Assembly: GCA_947450115.1 (NCBI GenBank)
Contig: CANFUE010000011.1
Location: 1-64,000 of the forward strand
Direction: 5' to 3'
DNA length: 64,000 bases
Source of the DNA: Acidimicrobiaceae bacterium
GTDB taxonomy: Bacteria > Actinomycetota > Acidimicrobiia > Acidimicrobiales > Ilumatobacteraceae
Numbering within the stretch: position 1 is the first letter of the stretch; the number at the start of each line of letters is the position of its first letter. The position numbers and the translations under genes are program-made. The notes below the pieces were generated by a model. It saw only the letters and a program-made list of their open reading frames with translations. It was not told where the DNA came from and did not search any database. This document shows, piece after piece, positions 1 to 8,241 of the stretch.

Positions 1-461
1 ACTACTCCGCCGGCGACACGCACGATGTCATTCGGGTTCGCACCGAAGTTGTCGTTCCACGTTCCCGCAGCAGCCCACACTTCGTCGTACTGCAACAAGT
101 CGGGGTCTACGAACACACGCAGTTGGGTTGCATGACCAAAGGGAGGCACACCGCCGATGGCATAACCAGTTGCTTGGCGAACAATGTCGGCATCGACGCG
201 GGCGCACATATTTCCGCCAGCTGCCAAAGCAAGTTTCTTTTCGTCGAGTTGGTTGGATCCACTCACAAGCGCCAGCACCACTTCACCATCAACAGCGAAG
301 ATGAGGCTCTTCACAATTTGTCCAAGGGTGACGCCAATTGCATTTGCTGCATCGAGTGCGGTTTTTGTACCTTCTGGAAACTTGCGTGTCTCAATAGCAA
401 GACCAGCTGCTGCAGCTGCGGCCGTTACTTTGACAACATTGGGGTGAAGCTCTTCACTCAT
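1..461 (-). CDS. YbaK/ProX-type aminoacyl-tRNA deacylase, C-terminus cut by window edge
   Basis: Reads MSEELHPNVVKVTAAAAAAG onward for 153 residues and runs off the left edge. It carries the family's catalytic-lysine stretch GQIVKSLIF near residue 46 and the glycine-rich loop GYAIGGVPPFGH near residue 100. Proteins of this family hydrolyse mischarged or Cys/Pro/Ala-tRNA species in trans. The start ATG overlaps the last codons of the pterin dehydratase gene by 8 bases, so it is the third gene of an operon with that gene and the SnoaL-like gene. Judging from family length only a few C-terminal residues are missing. Substrate preference cannot be read from this sequence. Family assignment is confident. 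Confidence 0.85.
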   Translation of the reverse strand, partial: MSEELHPNVVKVTAAAAAAGLAIETRKFPEGTKTALDAANAIGVTLGQIVKSLIFAVDGEVVLALVSGSNQLDEKKLALAAGGNMCARVDADIVRQATGYAIGGVPPFGHATQLRVFVDPDLLQYDEVWAAAGTWNDNFGANPNDIVRVAGGV

Positions 462-690
462 ATGACCCCAACTTATCTATTGCATCGGCTAAACGAAAAT
501 CACGCTCTGTTACCTGTTTTTTATCGTGTGAAATCAGAGTGATATCGACTTTGTTATAAGAGTTTGACCAATCGGGGTGATGGTCATGAAGCTCTGCCAA
601 CTTGGCAACTTCATTCATGAATTCCCATGCTTGCACAAAGTTTGCAAACTGGAACTGACGATGCAGGCCTTTTTCATCTTGTGCCCACAT
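454..690 (-). CDS. 4a-hydroxytetrahydrobiopterin (pterin-4a-carbinolamine) dehydratase
   Basis: A 78-residue protein that is almost entirely the PCD/DCoH fold. The hallmark active-site segment ELHDHHPDWSNSYNKVDITL (about residues 33-52) gives the His-His-Pro and later His of the family. PCD dehydrates the 4a-hydroxy pterin formed by aromatic amino acid hydroxylases. No such hydroxylase lies in the window, so its partner is unknown. It is shorter at the N-terminus than typical 95-110 residue members, beginning at the conserved Trp before the first strand. The ATG lies 10 bases after the previous gene and the 3' end overlaps the YbaK-like gene. Confidence 0.88.
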   Translation of the reverse strand: MWAQDEKGLHRQFQFANFVQAWEFMNEVAKLAELHDHHPDWSNSYNKVDITLISHDKKQVTERDFRLADAIDKLGSYE

Positions 691-700
691 TGCTAGTTAC

Positions 701-1504
701 TCACTTCGTACGAAGTTTCGCGGCCTGTGCAACATCGAAGTAGTCGGAGTCGAGAGTGAATTTTCCATCGCGCACTTTGTGCAGTGTCCAACCTGGGAAT
801 GAGCCGCCGGGCAAGTGACACGTCCACTGCGACCAACCAACTGTTTCATCACCAGCACAATCGTCAAGCGAGAACGTCACTCCACGTGCAGTCATTTCTA
901 CATCCATGCGATTCATGAACGCAGTAATTGCTTCCTTGCCAACAAAGTCTCCCGATGTCTGATCGGTAAACACAGCATCATCGGTGAAGAGTTCTGCAAG
1001 CTGTGCGTATTGACGAGTGTCTTGCATTTTCCAAAATTTCGAGATGAGCGCATGCGCACTTCCCTGTTCACTTGTACCTTTCGACAACGTTGCCGGTGTC
1101 GTCATGTCGGGAATGCGGTCGCGTGTGAGTTGTGCATATGCATTGGAGTCGAGATAGTCGGCAACAAAGCAGACCTTCAAGCCATCACCGTCGTCACGCA
1201 AGCGATAAATGCTTTGGCCGTTAATACCCACTTCGCCGTTTGGGCCTTTTGCGTACATTGTCCACTTCGCCCATGCGGTGGTGGTGCCTGCACACACTTC
1301 CCACTCATCGAAACGTGCGCCTGCGGCCGGAACCATTTCTTCCATGTGCCCCATGAAGGTGCGGATGGCGTCGGTTCCCACCTGGGCGCCCATGAAAGGG
1401 TCGTAATAAATGGCATCGGGAGTAAAAAGATCGACGAGGCGCGTGTAGCGCTGGTCGTCTTCCACTGCACCAAATTTCTTAATGATTTCCCCTGCTGTTG
1501 GCAT
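701..1504 (-). CDS. Tandem SnoaL-like/NTF2-fold protein (two domains)
   Basis: About 267 residues made of two SnoaL-like halves. The first (about 5-135) contains a run resembling LVDLFTPDAIYYDPFMG, and the second (about 150-265) repeats it as LAELFTDDAVFTDQTSG, each followed by a TFM or AFM helix and a W-x-x-W strand. Such cone-shaped domains bind small hydrophobic ligands, and some act as isomerases or cyclases. The substrate here is unknown. I place the start at 1504 rather than the upstream ATG at 1510, because a GGGAG ribosome site sits six bases before 1504 and directly against 1510. It heads an operon with the pterin dehydratase and YbaK-like genes and diverges from the P450. Confidence 0.8.
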   Translation of the reverse strand: MPTAGEIIKKFGAVEDDQRYTRLVDLFTPDAIYYDPFMGAQVGTDAIRTFMGHMEEMVPAAGARFDEWEVCAGTTTAWAKWTMYAKGPNGEVGINGQSIYRLRDDGDGLKVCFVADYLDSNAYAQLTRDRIPDMTTPATLSKGTSEQGSAHALISKFWKMQDTRQYAQLAELFTDDAVFTDQTSGDFVGKEAITAFMNRMDVEMTARGVTFSLDDCAGDETVGWSQWTCHLPGGSFPGWTLHKVRDGKFTLDSDYFDVAQAAKLRTK

Positions 1505-1559
1505 CGCCATCTCCCTTCGCTACTGAATAAGGTAGAGGAAATTAACTGGGGGTGGAGAA

Positions 1560-2825
1560 GTGAGCGACAAGACCGTAGAAGTCAACTTTTTCGATGTTGA
1601 AACCAACAATTGCCCGTACCACGCATATAAAGACCTGCGTGACGACGCGCCAGTGTGGAAAGACCCGCGAACAGGCATGTACGTCATTTCCCGTTACGAC
1701 GATGTTCGTGCGGTGGTGACCGACGTTGAGAGGTTTAGCAATGCAAAAAAGCCGGTGCGCATTAACACCCCTGAGATGATTGAACGCCAGCAAAAAATTG
1801 GCAACCTCTACAAGGAAAAGGGTTGGGTGCCAGCGCCTACGTTGGCCGGCCGCGACGACCCGAACCACAAGGAAATGCGTTCATTGTTCGACCACGCGTT
1901 TCGCCCGAGCCGCATCAAGTTGCTTGACCCGATGGTGGAACGTGTTTCACAACAACTCATCAATGCATTCATCGACAAAGGAACCTGCGATTGGGTACAG
2001 GCATTCGCCGTACCGCTCCCCCTCATTGTCATTGGCTTCCAGATGGGTGCCCCTGAAGAAGACATTTGGAAAATCAAAGCATGGACCGATGCATGGGTGC
2101 AGCGCCTCGGCATGATGCAAACAGAAGAAGAAGCGCTGTGGTCAACAGAAATGGAAATTGAAGCTCAGCACTATTTCCAACCCATCTTCGACAAATTGCG
2201 TAAAGAGCCGAATGATACTTTGCTTTCCGACATTGTGAACACAGTGATTCCTGAATGGGGTCGCACTTTGTCTGATGAAGAACTCCACGCAGAAATGATG
2301 GCCGATACTTTTGTTGGTGGTTCAGAAACAAGCACCAACGCACTTTCTGGCGGCATCATGCTTCTTGCGAAGAACCCGAAGGCATGGAGCCAACTGCGTA
2401 GTGACCCCGACAAGTACGTTCCCGTTCTTGTTGAAGAAGCCATTCGTTTGGAAGGCCCCGTGCAAGGGCTCTTCCGCGTCACCACAGTTGATGTTGAAAT
2501 GCATGGTGTCACCATTCCTGCTGGCTCAACAGTGAACATTCGATTCGCTGCAGCCAACCGCGACGACCGACATTTCGAAAACCCCGATGAGCTCGACCTC
2601 GACCGTGCCAACACACGCTCACACGTTGGCTTTGGTGCGGGCGTTCACTTCTGCCTGGGTGCACCACTTGCGCGACGCGAATTGGCCATTGGCTTTCGTG
2701 CATTCGTCGACAACATTGCCGACTTTGCACTTGTTGACCCCGACATGCACCTCGACTACCAGCGCAACTTTGCCTTGCGTGCACTTACTTCGCTTCCCAT
2801 CACCTTTGAAGCAAAACGCAAGTGA
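1560..2825 (+). CDS. Cytochrome P450
   Basis: A 421-residue soluble bacterial P450. Visible signatures are the I-helix FVGGSETSTN (251-260; the usual acidic-Thr pair appears as Glu-Thr), the K-helix E293-x-x-R296, and the heme loop FGAGVHFCLG with axial Cys365. It would hydroxylate a hydrophobic substrate in the cytosol using ferredoxin electrons, but no ferredoxin gene is adjacent. Start is GTG behind GGTGGAG. The stop overlaps the next gene's GTG start (GTGA), so the two proteins are translationally coupled. The substrate is not deducible; sterol, terpenoid or fatty-acid-like compounds fit the neighbourhood. Confidence 0.95.
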   Translation: MSDKTVEVNFFDVETNNCPYHAYKDLRDDAPVWKDPRTGMYVISRYDDVRAVVTDVERFSNAKKPVRINTPEMIERQQKIGNLYKEKGWVPAPTLAGRDDPNHKEMRSLFDHAFRPSRIKLLDPMVERVSQQLINAFIDKGTCDWVQAFAVPLPLIVIGFQMGAPEEDIWKIKAWTDAWVQRLGMMQTEEEALWSTEMEIEAQHYFQPIFDKLRKEPNDTLLSDIVNTVIPEWGRTLSDEELHAEMMADTFVGGSETSTNALSGGIMLLAKNPKAWSQLRSDPDKYVPVLVEEAIRLEGPVQGLFRVTTVDVEMHGVTIPAGSTVNIRFAAANRDDRHFENPDELDLDRANTRSHVGFGAGVHFCLGAPLARRELAIGFRAFVDNIADFALVDPDMHLDYQRNFALRALTSLPITFEAKRK

Positions 2826-3592
2826 GCCGCTTACTTTCACTCGCTGCCGGCGTTCACCCAACGCTTCCACCTGCCGACATGGTTACTGCTGCAGCAGGGG
2901 CGGGTTGGCCGGCGTGTGGCATTTGGTTCGACGGCGCTACTTGGACCTCTGCCACTACGAAAGAAGTAAAAAAGCGTCTTGACGACACTGGTGTTATTGC
3001 ACTCGACATGGAGCCAATTATTCCTGCTGATGGTGCTGACGACTATGCAGAGCAACTCATTGAAGCAGCTGCCGAAGTAGGTGCACGTTTCATTTTGTTC
3101 ACCAGCCGCAAAAAAGACTTGCAAGCAAATATTGATCGCTATGCACAAGCTTGTGATTTCGCTGCACCCCATGGCATCACCATTGTTTGTGAATTTCTTC
3201 CCATCTTCCCTCTCAACACAATGCCCATGGCCGCCGACATTGTGCGCCAAGCAAATAGGCCAAACAGTGGAGTGCTTATTGACAACTTGCACTTGTCGCG
3301 CTCAGGTTCTACACCGAGTGATGTTGCCACTTACGACAAATCATTGTTCCCCTACATTCAAATTGCTGATGCACCAGCACAACTGCCAACAAAGTTTGAA
3401 GAACTACTCGATGAAGCCATTAACGGCCGCAGCTGCCCAGGTGAAGGCGCGCTACCCATTGCAGAACTCTTACAGGTAGTTCCCGATGTGCCTATTTCTT
3501 TTGAAGTGCGCTCACGTGCATTGCGTGATGGCTTTACCGATGCCACCGAACGCGCAAAACACTTGTGGAAGTTCGCTTCAGTTCTCGCCTAA
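2822..3592 (+). CDS. Sugar-phosphate isomerase/epimerase-like TIM-barrel protein
   Basis: A 256-residue xylose-isomerase-like (AP endonuclease 2 superfamily) barrel. Candidate metal ligands sit at strand ends: Glu in VCEFLP, Asp in LIDNLH, the acidic residue in IQIADAP and Glu in FEVRS. The C-terminus (RAKHLWKF) is typical of the family. Its GTG start lies inside the P450 stop codon, so the product probably acts on the same pathway, for example as an isomerase on a P450 product. That link is inference. It ends directly against the convergent LLM oxidoreductase gene with no gap. Confidence 0.78.
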   Translation: MSRLLSLAAGVHPTLPPADMVTAAAGAGWPACGIWFDGATWTSATTKEVKKRLDDTGVIALDMEPIIPADGADDYAEQLIEAAAEVGARFILFTSRKKDLQANIDRYAQACDFAAPHGITIVCEFLPIFPLNTMPMAADIVRQANRPNSGVLIDNLHLSRSGSTPSDVATYDKSLFPYIQIADAPAQLPTKFEELLDEAINGRSCPGEGALPIAELLQVVPDVPISFEVRSRALRDGFTDATERAKHLWKFASVLA

Positions 3593-4468
3593 CTAGCCCA
3601 CGCGCGCGAGCACTTGGTCTTTCGTTGCAGCCCATTCATCGAGCAATGGCAAAACAACATCGCGTTTCGCTGGTGGCAATGTGAGCACAGCGCGTGTAAT
3701 GCCTTCTTCGAACAAATTCGATAAGCCATCTGCAGTGGTGTTTGCACCGAACACACTGATTTTCATTGTGTTGTAGTCGCGACCCGCACGTTCACATGCC
3801 TCACGCAACAACACCAATCGACTCGCTAACGAAGGTCGCGCGGAAATAGGCAGCCACCCATCGGCCCACTGTGCCACTTCACCTAAAAGACGTGGCCCCG
3901 TACCTCCACCTAAGTGAATGGGCGGGCCAGCAGGCTGTGCAGGCTTTGGCCATTGCCAAGTAGGTGCAATATTCACAAATTTGCCTGAATAACTGCCAAC
4001 CTCATTGGCCCAGAGTTCACGCATGGCTTCCACTGTTTCGCGAGTGCGTTGCCAACGGTCGGGAAATGCTGTGCCGTGGCTAGCAAGTTCCTCACGGTTC
4101 CAGCCCACACCAACACCAATTTCCAAGCGACCCTTGCTGAGAAAATCTAATGACGAAATTTGCTTCGATGTCCAAATGGCATCGCGCTGTGCGGGCAACA
4201 ACACACTTGCGCCGAGGCGAAGTTTTGTGGTTACTGCTGCAGCCATTGCAAGCACAACGAATGCATCGTGCAAGTGTGAATACTCTTGCGGCAATGGTTC
4301 ACCAGTCAGGCTTCCTGGCCATGGTGTTTCACGGCTGACGGGAATATTGCTGTGTTCTGGCACCCAAAAGCTTTCAAAACCACGCGCTTCAATTTCACGC
4401 GCTAGTTCGCTTGGCTCCATTGCGAAGTCGGCAGCCATCATGGTGATGCCGATTTTTGTTTTAGTCAT
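3593..4468 (-). CDS. LLM-class (luciferase-like) F420-dependent oxidoreductase
   Basis: A 291-residue TIM-barrel flavin/F420 oxidoreductase that resembles the Rv2161c (TIGR03619) group. Evidence includes ESFWVPEHSNIPV near residue 35, the LRLGASVLLPAQRD strand, SKGRLEIGVGVGWNREE near residue 115 and LGGGTGPRLLGEVAQWADGW. These enzymes use reduced F420 or FMN; F420 is inferred from the subgroup. Its ATG shares one base with the stop of the upstream acyl-CoA synthetase gene (TAATG), giving a two-gene operon, so it may act on an acyl-CoA or lipid-derived substrate. Confidence 0.88.
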   Translation of the reverse strand: MTKTKIGITMMAADFAMEPSELAREIEARGFESFWVPEHSNIPVSRETPWPGSLTGEPLPQEYSHLHDAFVVLAMAAAVTTKLRLGASVLLPAQRDAIWTSKQISSLDFLSKGRLEIGVGVGWNREELASHGTAFPDRWQRTRETVEAMRELWANEVGSYSGKFVNIAPTWQWPKPAQPAGPPIHLGGGTGPRLLGEVAQWADGWLPISARPSLASRLVLLREACERAGRDYNTMKISVFGANTTADGLSNLFEEGITRAVLTLPPAKRDVVLPLLDEWAATKDQVLARVG

Positions 4469-5967
4469 TAACGAATGGCCTGACTTGTTTGAGGGAGATG
4501 AGCAAGTTCAATTTTTAATTCGCGCTTGAGAATTTTTCCCGACATGTTGCGTGGCAACGGAGTTGGGCTCACATGGAAATAGCGCGGCAATTTGAAGTCG
4601 GCGAGTTGTGCTTTGCAACGTGCAAGAACATCTTCAGCTTTCACTTCTGCGCCACCAGTGAACACCACTACTGCTGGTGCTTCACCCCACTTTTCATGTG
4701 GCACACCAATCACCGCAACTTCAATAATTCCAGGCATACCTGCAAGCACACGTTCAATTTCTGCTGGGTACACATTGAGCCCGCCAGAGATGAGCATGTC
4801 TTTCTTACGGTCGACCACGTAGAGGTAACCCTCTTCGTCAACACGACCCAGGTCGCCGGTGTGTAACCAACCACCGCGTAGCGCAGCAATTGATGCCTCA
4901 GGGTTATTCCAATAACCCGCCATGACATGTGGGCCCGACAAAAGTATTTCGCCCACTTCTCCAACTGGAACTTCGTTGTCGTCTTCGTCGGCAATTTTGA
5001 GTCCGCCATGAATAATGGGAATGCCTGCTGAACCCACTTTGCGCAGTGCATCGGCGTTTGGCAACACTGTGCCGGCAGCTGACGATTCCGTGAGGCTAAA
5101 CATTTGCAGCATCGGAACGCCACGTGCCTGCACTGCTTTCAACAATGTTGGTGGTACTGGAGCGCCGCCTGCACAGGCAATACGCCACGAAGAAAGATCT
5201 GCCGTAGCAAAGCGTGGGTGATCAACGACTTGTTGATGAATGACAGGAACAGCCATGAGTGCCGTTGCACCTTCTTGTTCAAAGAGATCAAAAATGCGAT
5301 CGGTATCAACCATCGGCTCGAGTAGCAAAGTGCCACCCGACCAATAGGTAAACAAGCACAGTGCCAAACCGCCTGTAAAGGCAAGTGGGAACGGCAAGAT
5401 GAGTTTGTCTTTCGGCGTGAGTTCAAGTGCCTGTGCCCAACTTTGTGATGCAGCGTTGAATGAACCGTGTGTGAGCACTGCACCTTTCGGGTCACCGGTG
5501 GTGCCGCTGGTGTAGCAAATGAAAGATGGTTCGGTATCGAGTGTGTCGGCAATGCCCACACTTGCGCCGCTCACGAACAATTGCGCTAAATCTTCAACGC
5601 GAATCACAGGGCATGAGCCAAATACTTCAGAGGTAGCAGCACCTAACGCTTCATTAGTGAAAAGCAACTTGCAGCCGGCATCAGAAACGACATAGGCAAC
5701 TTCAGGAGCAGTGAAGCGAGTGTTAATTGGAACAATGACAGCGCCAATTTTCCATGCGGCAACACTGAGCTCAATCCATTCCAAACAGTTTGTGAGCAAC
5801 AAACCCATGCGGTCGCCACGGCCAATACCGCGATCAACAAGGCCTGCCGCTAACTCATTTGTCTGTACATCAAGGTCATGCCACGAAGTGGCAACGCCAC
5901 CAAACTTGATTGCAATATCGTTTGGACGCCAACGTGCCCAATACTCGCCAATTTTTGCCAAGTTCAT
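4468..5967 (-). CDS. Acyl-CoA synthetase (class I adenylate-forming enzyme)
   Basis: About 499 residues with the full AMP-binding set: the P-loop-like YTSGTTGDPKGAVLTH, the SLTESSAAG motif, WLHTGDLGRVDEEGYLYVVD, the hinge DRKKDMLISGGLNVYPAEIE and the C-terminal catalytic lysine in RNMSGKILKREL. It activates a carboxylic acid to its CoA ester via an acyl-adenylate. Chain length cannot be told. I choose ATG 5967, with a GGGGG ribosome-site-like run eight bases upstream, over the in-frame GTG at 5982. It is cotranscribed with the LLM oxidoreductase and divergent from the FMN reductase. Confidence 0.93.
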   Translation of the reverse strand: MNLAKIGEYWARWRPNDIAIKFGGVATSWHDLDVQTNELAAGLVDRGIGRGDRMGLLLTNCLEWIELSVAAWKIGAVIVPINTRFTAPEVAYVVSDAGCKLLFTNEALGAATSEVFGSCPVIRVEDLAQLFVSGASVGIADTLDTEPSFICYTSGTTGDPKGAVLTHGSFNAASQSWAQALELTPKDKLILPFPLAFTGGLALCLFTYWSGGTLLLEPMVDTDRIFDLFEQEGATALMAVPVIHQQVVDHPRFATADLSSWRIACAGGAPVPPTLLKAVQARGVPMLQMFSLTESSAAGTVLPNADALRKVGSAGIPIIHGGLKIADEDDNEVPVGEVGEILLSGPHVMAGYWNNPEASIAALRGGWLHTGDLGRVDEEGYLYVVDRKKDMLISGGLNVYPAEIERVLAGMPGIIEVAVIGVPHEKWGEAPAVVVFTGGAEVKAEDVLARCKAQLADFKLPRYFHVSPTPLPRNMSGKILKRELKIELAHLPQTSQAIR

Positions 5968-6009
5968 ATGTGATACCCCCACAAAAAGGTAGCCGTGCAG
6001 TTCCTCCCG

Positions 6010-6015
6010 TATCGT
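6010..6015 (+). promoter_or_regulatory. -10 box TATCGT of leaderless FMN reductase gene
   Basis: TATCGT is followed by exactly six bases and then the ATG at 6022. No ribosome-binding site precedes that ATG, so transcription probably starts on or at the start codon. Confidence 0.55.
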
Positions 6016-6021
6016 ATTGGC

Positions 6022-6555
6022 ATGTCTTTGCCCACATTTCTCACCGTTTCAGGCTCTTTGCGCGCAGGAAGCTTCAATACAGCCATACTCGAACACTTTG
6101 CCCAGTTCGCCAATGGCAAGGCCGACGTCGTGCGCACCAATGCTGTTGCTCAGTTGCCTCTTTATAACCAAGACCTCGACACCGACACGCCACCTGCAGC
6201 GGTGGCTGCAGCCCGTGCAGAAATTGCGGCGAGCGACTTTGTTGTTGTGGCCACACCTGAATACAACTACGGCATCCCAGGCCCCTTGAAAAACTGGTTC
6301 GACTGGATGAGCCGCCCGTATGGTGCGCATGTGTTTTTAGGAAAGAAAGTTTTTATTATTGGATCAGCACCTTCACCTCGCGGTGGAAAGAATGCTGTGG
6401 AATATCTACGCCTCGGCTTTACTGCTATTCAAGCCGCGGTTGTTGGAGACGAAGTGCTGCTCCCAAATATTCATGAAACCTTGAATGCAACGGAGTCGGG
6501 CGATGACGCAACACTCACAGCGCTCTTCGCTCACATACTGCAGAGCTGCCAGTAA
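6022..6555 (+). CDS. NAD(P)H-dependent FMN reductase family protein
   Basis: A 177-residue flavodoxin-like protein. The N-terminal FMN-phosphate loop is GSLRAGSFN, and the flavin-ring loop is PEYNYGIPGPLKNWFDW near residue 80, both diagnostic of the NADPH-dependent FMN reductase/chromate reductase/azoreductase group. It probably supplies reduced flavin or reduces quinone-like compounds in the cytosol. I use ATG 6022 rather than the upstream GTG 5995, because the flavin loop begins soon after it and a TANNNT box lies six bases before it. It converges with the L,D-transpeptidase gene, six bases away. Confidence 0.88.
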   Translation: MSLPTFLTVSGSLRAGSFNTAILEHFAQFANGKADVVRTNAVAQLPLYNQDLDTDTPPAAVAAARAEIAASDFVVVATPEYNYGIPGPLKNWFDWMSRPYGAHVFLGKKVFIIGSAPSPRGGKNAVEYLRLGFTAIQAAVVGDEVLLPNIHETLNATESGDDATLTALFAHILQSCQ

Positions 6556-6556
6556 A

Positions 6557-6571
6557 GCTCGCTAGGCGAGC
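6557..6571. terminator. Short hairpin between two convergent genes
   Basis: GCTCGC-TAG-GCGAGC is a perfect six-base-pair hairpin with a three-base loop, lying between the FMN reductase stop and the L,D-transpeptidase stop and including the latter. On the minus strand it is followed by TTT only, so it is at best a weak intrinsic terminator. Confidence 0.4.
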
Positions 6572-7242
6572 ACTACTACTTTGGTTCCCATTTCTACCCA
6601 GTTATAAAGAAACTCTGCATCACGCGAAGCCATTCGAATACAGCCGCCACTTTGAAACGTGCCAAGTTGTTCTTCTGTTTGCATCAGGCCTTTTTTGTTA
6701 CAGTGGCCACCGGTCCATGCGCAAGTAGGAATTTCATGGAATGCGATGGTGTTTTTGCCATTCGGACTAATGGCAAAACGAGTTGACCACTTCATTTTAA
6801 TTTCGGGGAAAACAGTGCTTTGTGAGAATTCGCTCTTGCTAAATACTTTGTAGGTTTTCGGAGTGGGTACAAATTCTCGGCCCGACACGGGAACCGACAA
6901 AGTAACAGTGCCATCTTCTTCAATAATCCATACCCAGTTCGCCTTGTTTGCAAACACAATACGCCTGCCGGTGCCCGACTTCTCGGGAACTGGTCGCGGA
7001 TTCTCACGTGAATACACCACCACCGTGGTGGTTGTTGGCCCAGGAGCGGTTGTGGTGGTGGTTTCGGGAATGGTGGTAACCGGAACAGTCGTTGTGGTTG
7101 GAGAAACAATAGTTGTCGACGTGGTGGATGTTGTAGAAGCTTCGTTAGAAGATTTGCCAGAAGCAGCAACAGCGACTACTCCGCCAAAAATAATGACGGC
7201 TCCCACTGGGGCCAACCATTTCACGAGTGTCTGCGTCTTCAC
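6562..7242 (-). CDS. Membrane-anchored L,D-transpeptidase (YkuD domain)
   Basis: 226 residues: an N-terminal transmembrane anchor or uncleaved signal (about 10-28), a Thr/Pro-rich extracytoplasmic linker (35-75), then a YkuD catalytic domain. The catalytic region shows His169 in AFHEIP and the nucleophile Cys201 in SGGCIRM. It would form or edit 3-3 peptidoglycan cross-links or attach proteins to the wall. Start is GTG with a TACTGT box six bases upstream and no ribosome site. The Thr-rich linker resembles that of the OmpA-domain protein at 50131-52533. Confidence 0.9.
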   Translation of the reverse strand: MKTQTLVKWLAPVGAVIIFGGVVAVAASGKSSNEASTTSTTSTTIVSPTTTTVPVTTIPETTTTTAPGPTTTTVVVYSRENPRPVPEKSGTGRRIVFANKANWVWIIEEDGTVTLSVPVSGREFVPTPKTYKVFSKSEFSQSTVFPEIKMKWSTRFAISPNGKNTIAFHEIPTCAWTGGHCNKKGLMQTEEQLGTFQSGGCIRMASRDAEFLYNWVEMGTKVVVLA

Positions 7243-7248
7243 AGATTC

Positions 7249-7254
7249 ACAGTA
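7249..7254 (-). promoter_or_regulatory. -10 box TACTGT of leaderless L,D-transpeptidase gene
   Basis: TACTGT, six bases, then the GTG start on the minus strand, with no ribosome-binding site in between. Confidence 0.55.
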
Positions 7255-7281
7255 GCAATACCCGAGTGTTCAAACTTGGAA

Positions 7282-8241
7282 CTACTTCGGTAGGTAGACA
7301 CTTTTCTTCAAAGGTGTTCCGCCATTCGCAACTACAACAAGACCATCTTCACTCAACTTGATGAGATGCGCATAAACACTTCTGCCCGCAGCCTTATGTA
7401 GTTGCTTGTGCACATCGGCATAGAGCACTTCCACCATTTTTTTAATGGTGCTCACCCCAGCGTGTACCTGTGCAAGTACTTGTGCTTCGCGTTCCTCACG
7501 ATGTTCCAAATATGCGCGCAAAAAGGGCTGCGGATCGGTAACGGGGTTTCCGTGTGTTGGCCACAACACCTTGTCGTTACGCGCCTGCAACTTACGTACC
7601 GAGGCAAAGTAGTCACGCATGTTGCCGTCGGGTGGAGTGACCACTGTTGTGCTCCACCCCATGATGTGATCGCCCGTAAAGAGTGCCTCTTCAGCATCAA
7701 GAGCAATACACAAATGATTCGAAGTATGACCTGGGGTATGCACACCGGTGAGAGACCAATTCCCCACCGTGAGAAATTTCTCGCCATCTTTCACGAATAC
7801 ATCGGGAACAAATGCGGTATCTACGTGTTCACGAACATCTGTTTCTGAGCCCGATGCGTCAACATCATCTTTGTCATCTTCGTCGTCTTCATCATTGGCA
7901 ACCACTTCATAGTGAGGGTGCGGACCAAAGGCATAAGTTGGTGCTCCGTACGTTTCTTTCATCCACTGTGCAAGTGGCGAATGATCGCCGTGACAATGTG
8001 TGGCCACAATGCCCACCACGCGTTCACCTTGCAGAGCGTTTTCTAATGCAGTTCGATGAGAGCCAAGGATGGGACCTGGGTCGATAACGACAACATCACC
8101 ATTACCCACGATGTACGTACCCGTACCGCGATATGTGAATTTTGAAGGGTTATTGGCAATGACGCGCCGAATAAGAGGAGACACCTGCTCACATGAACCA
8201 TATTGAACATTCTCGAGAGCAGGCACAAAAGGTATGGGCAT
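7282..8241 (-). CDS. MBL-fold metallo-hydrolase with acidic insertion
   Basis: 319 residues of the metallo-beta-lactamase fold, LACTB2-like. Metal ligands are seen in THCHGDH (His82, His84, Asp86, His87), VHTPGH (His172), FTGDH (Asp191) and PTHG near residue 230, and a winged-helix-like C-terminus follows. Between the second and third ligand groups is an unusual acidic run at about 115-136 (DEDDEDDKDD). The substrate is unknown; relatives include thioesterases and endoribonucleases. Its ATG shares one base with the stop of the upstream AI-2E transporter gene (TAATG), so the two form an operon. Confidence 0.88.
   Translation of the reverse strand: MPIPFVPALENVQYGSCEQVSPLIRRVIANNPSKFTYRGTGTYIVGNGDVVVIDPGPILGSHRTALENALQGERVVGIVATHCHGDHSPLAQWMKETYGAPTYAFGPHPHYEVVANDEDDEDDKDDVDASGSETDVREHVDTAFVPDVFVKDGEKFLTVGNWSLTGVHTPGHTSNHLCIALDAEEALFTGDHIMGWSTTVVTPPDGNMRDYFASVRKLQARNDKVLWPTHGNPVTDPQPFLRAYLEHREEREAQVLAQVHAGVSTIKKMVEVLYADVHKQLHKAAGRSVYAHLIKLSEDGLVVVANGGTPLKKSVYLPK

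Noticed and set aside
815-1600. 261-codon open frame on the plus strand
   Set aside because: It is the antisense shadow of the SnoaL-like gene and has no recognisable domain.
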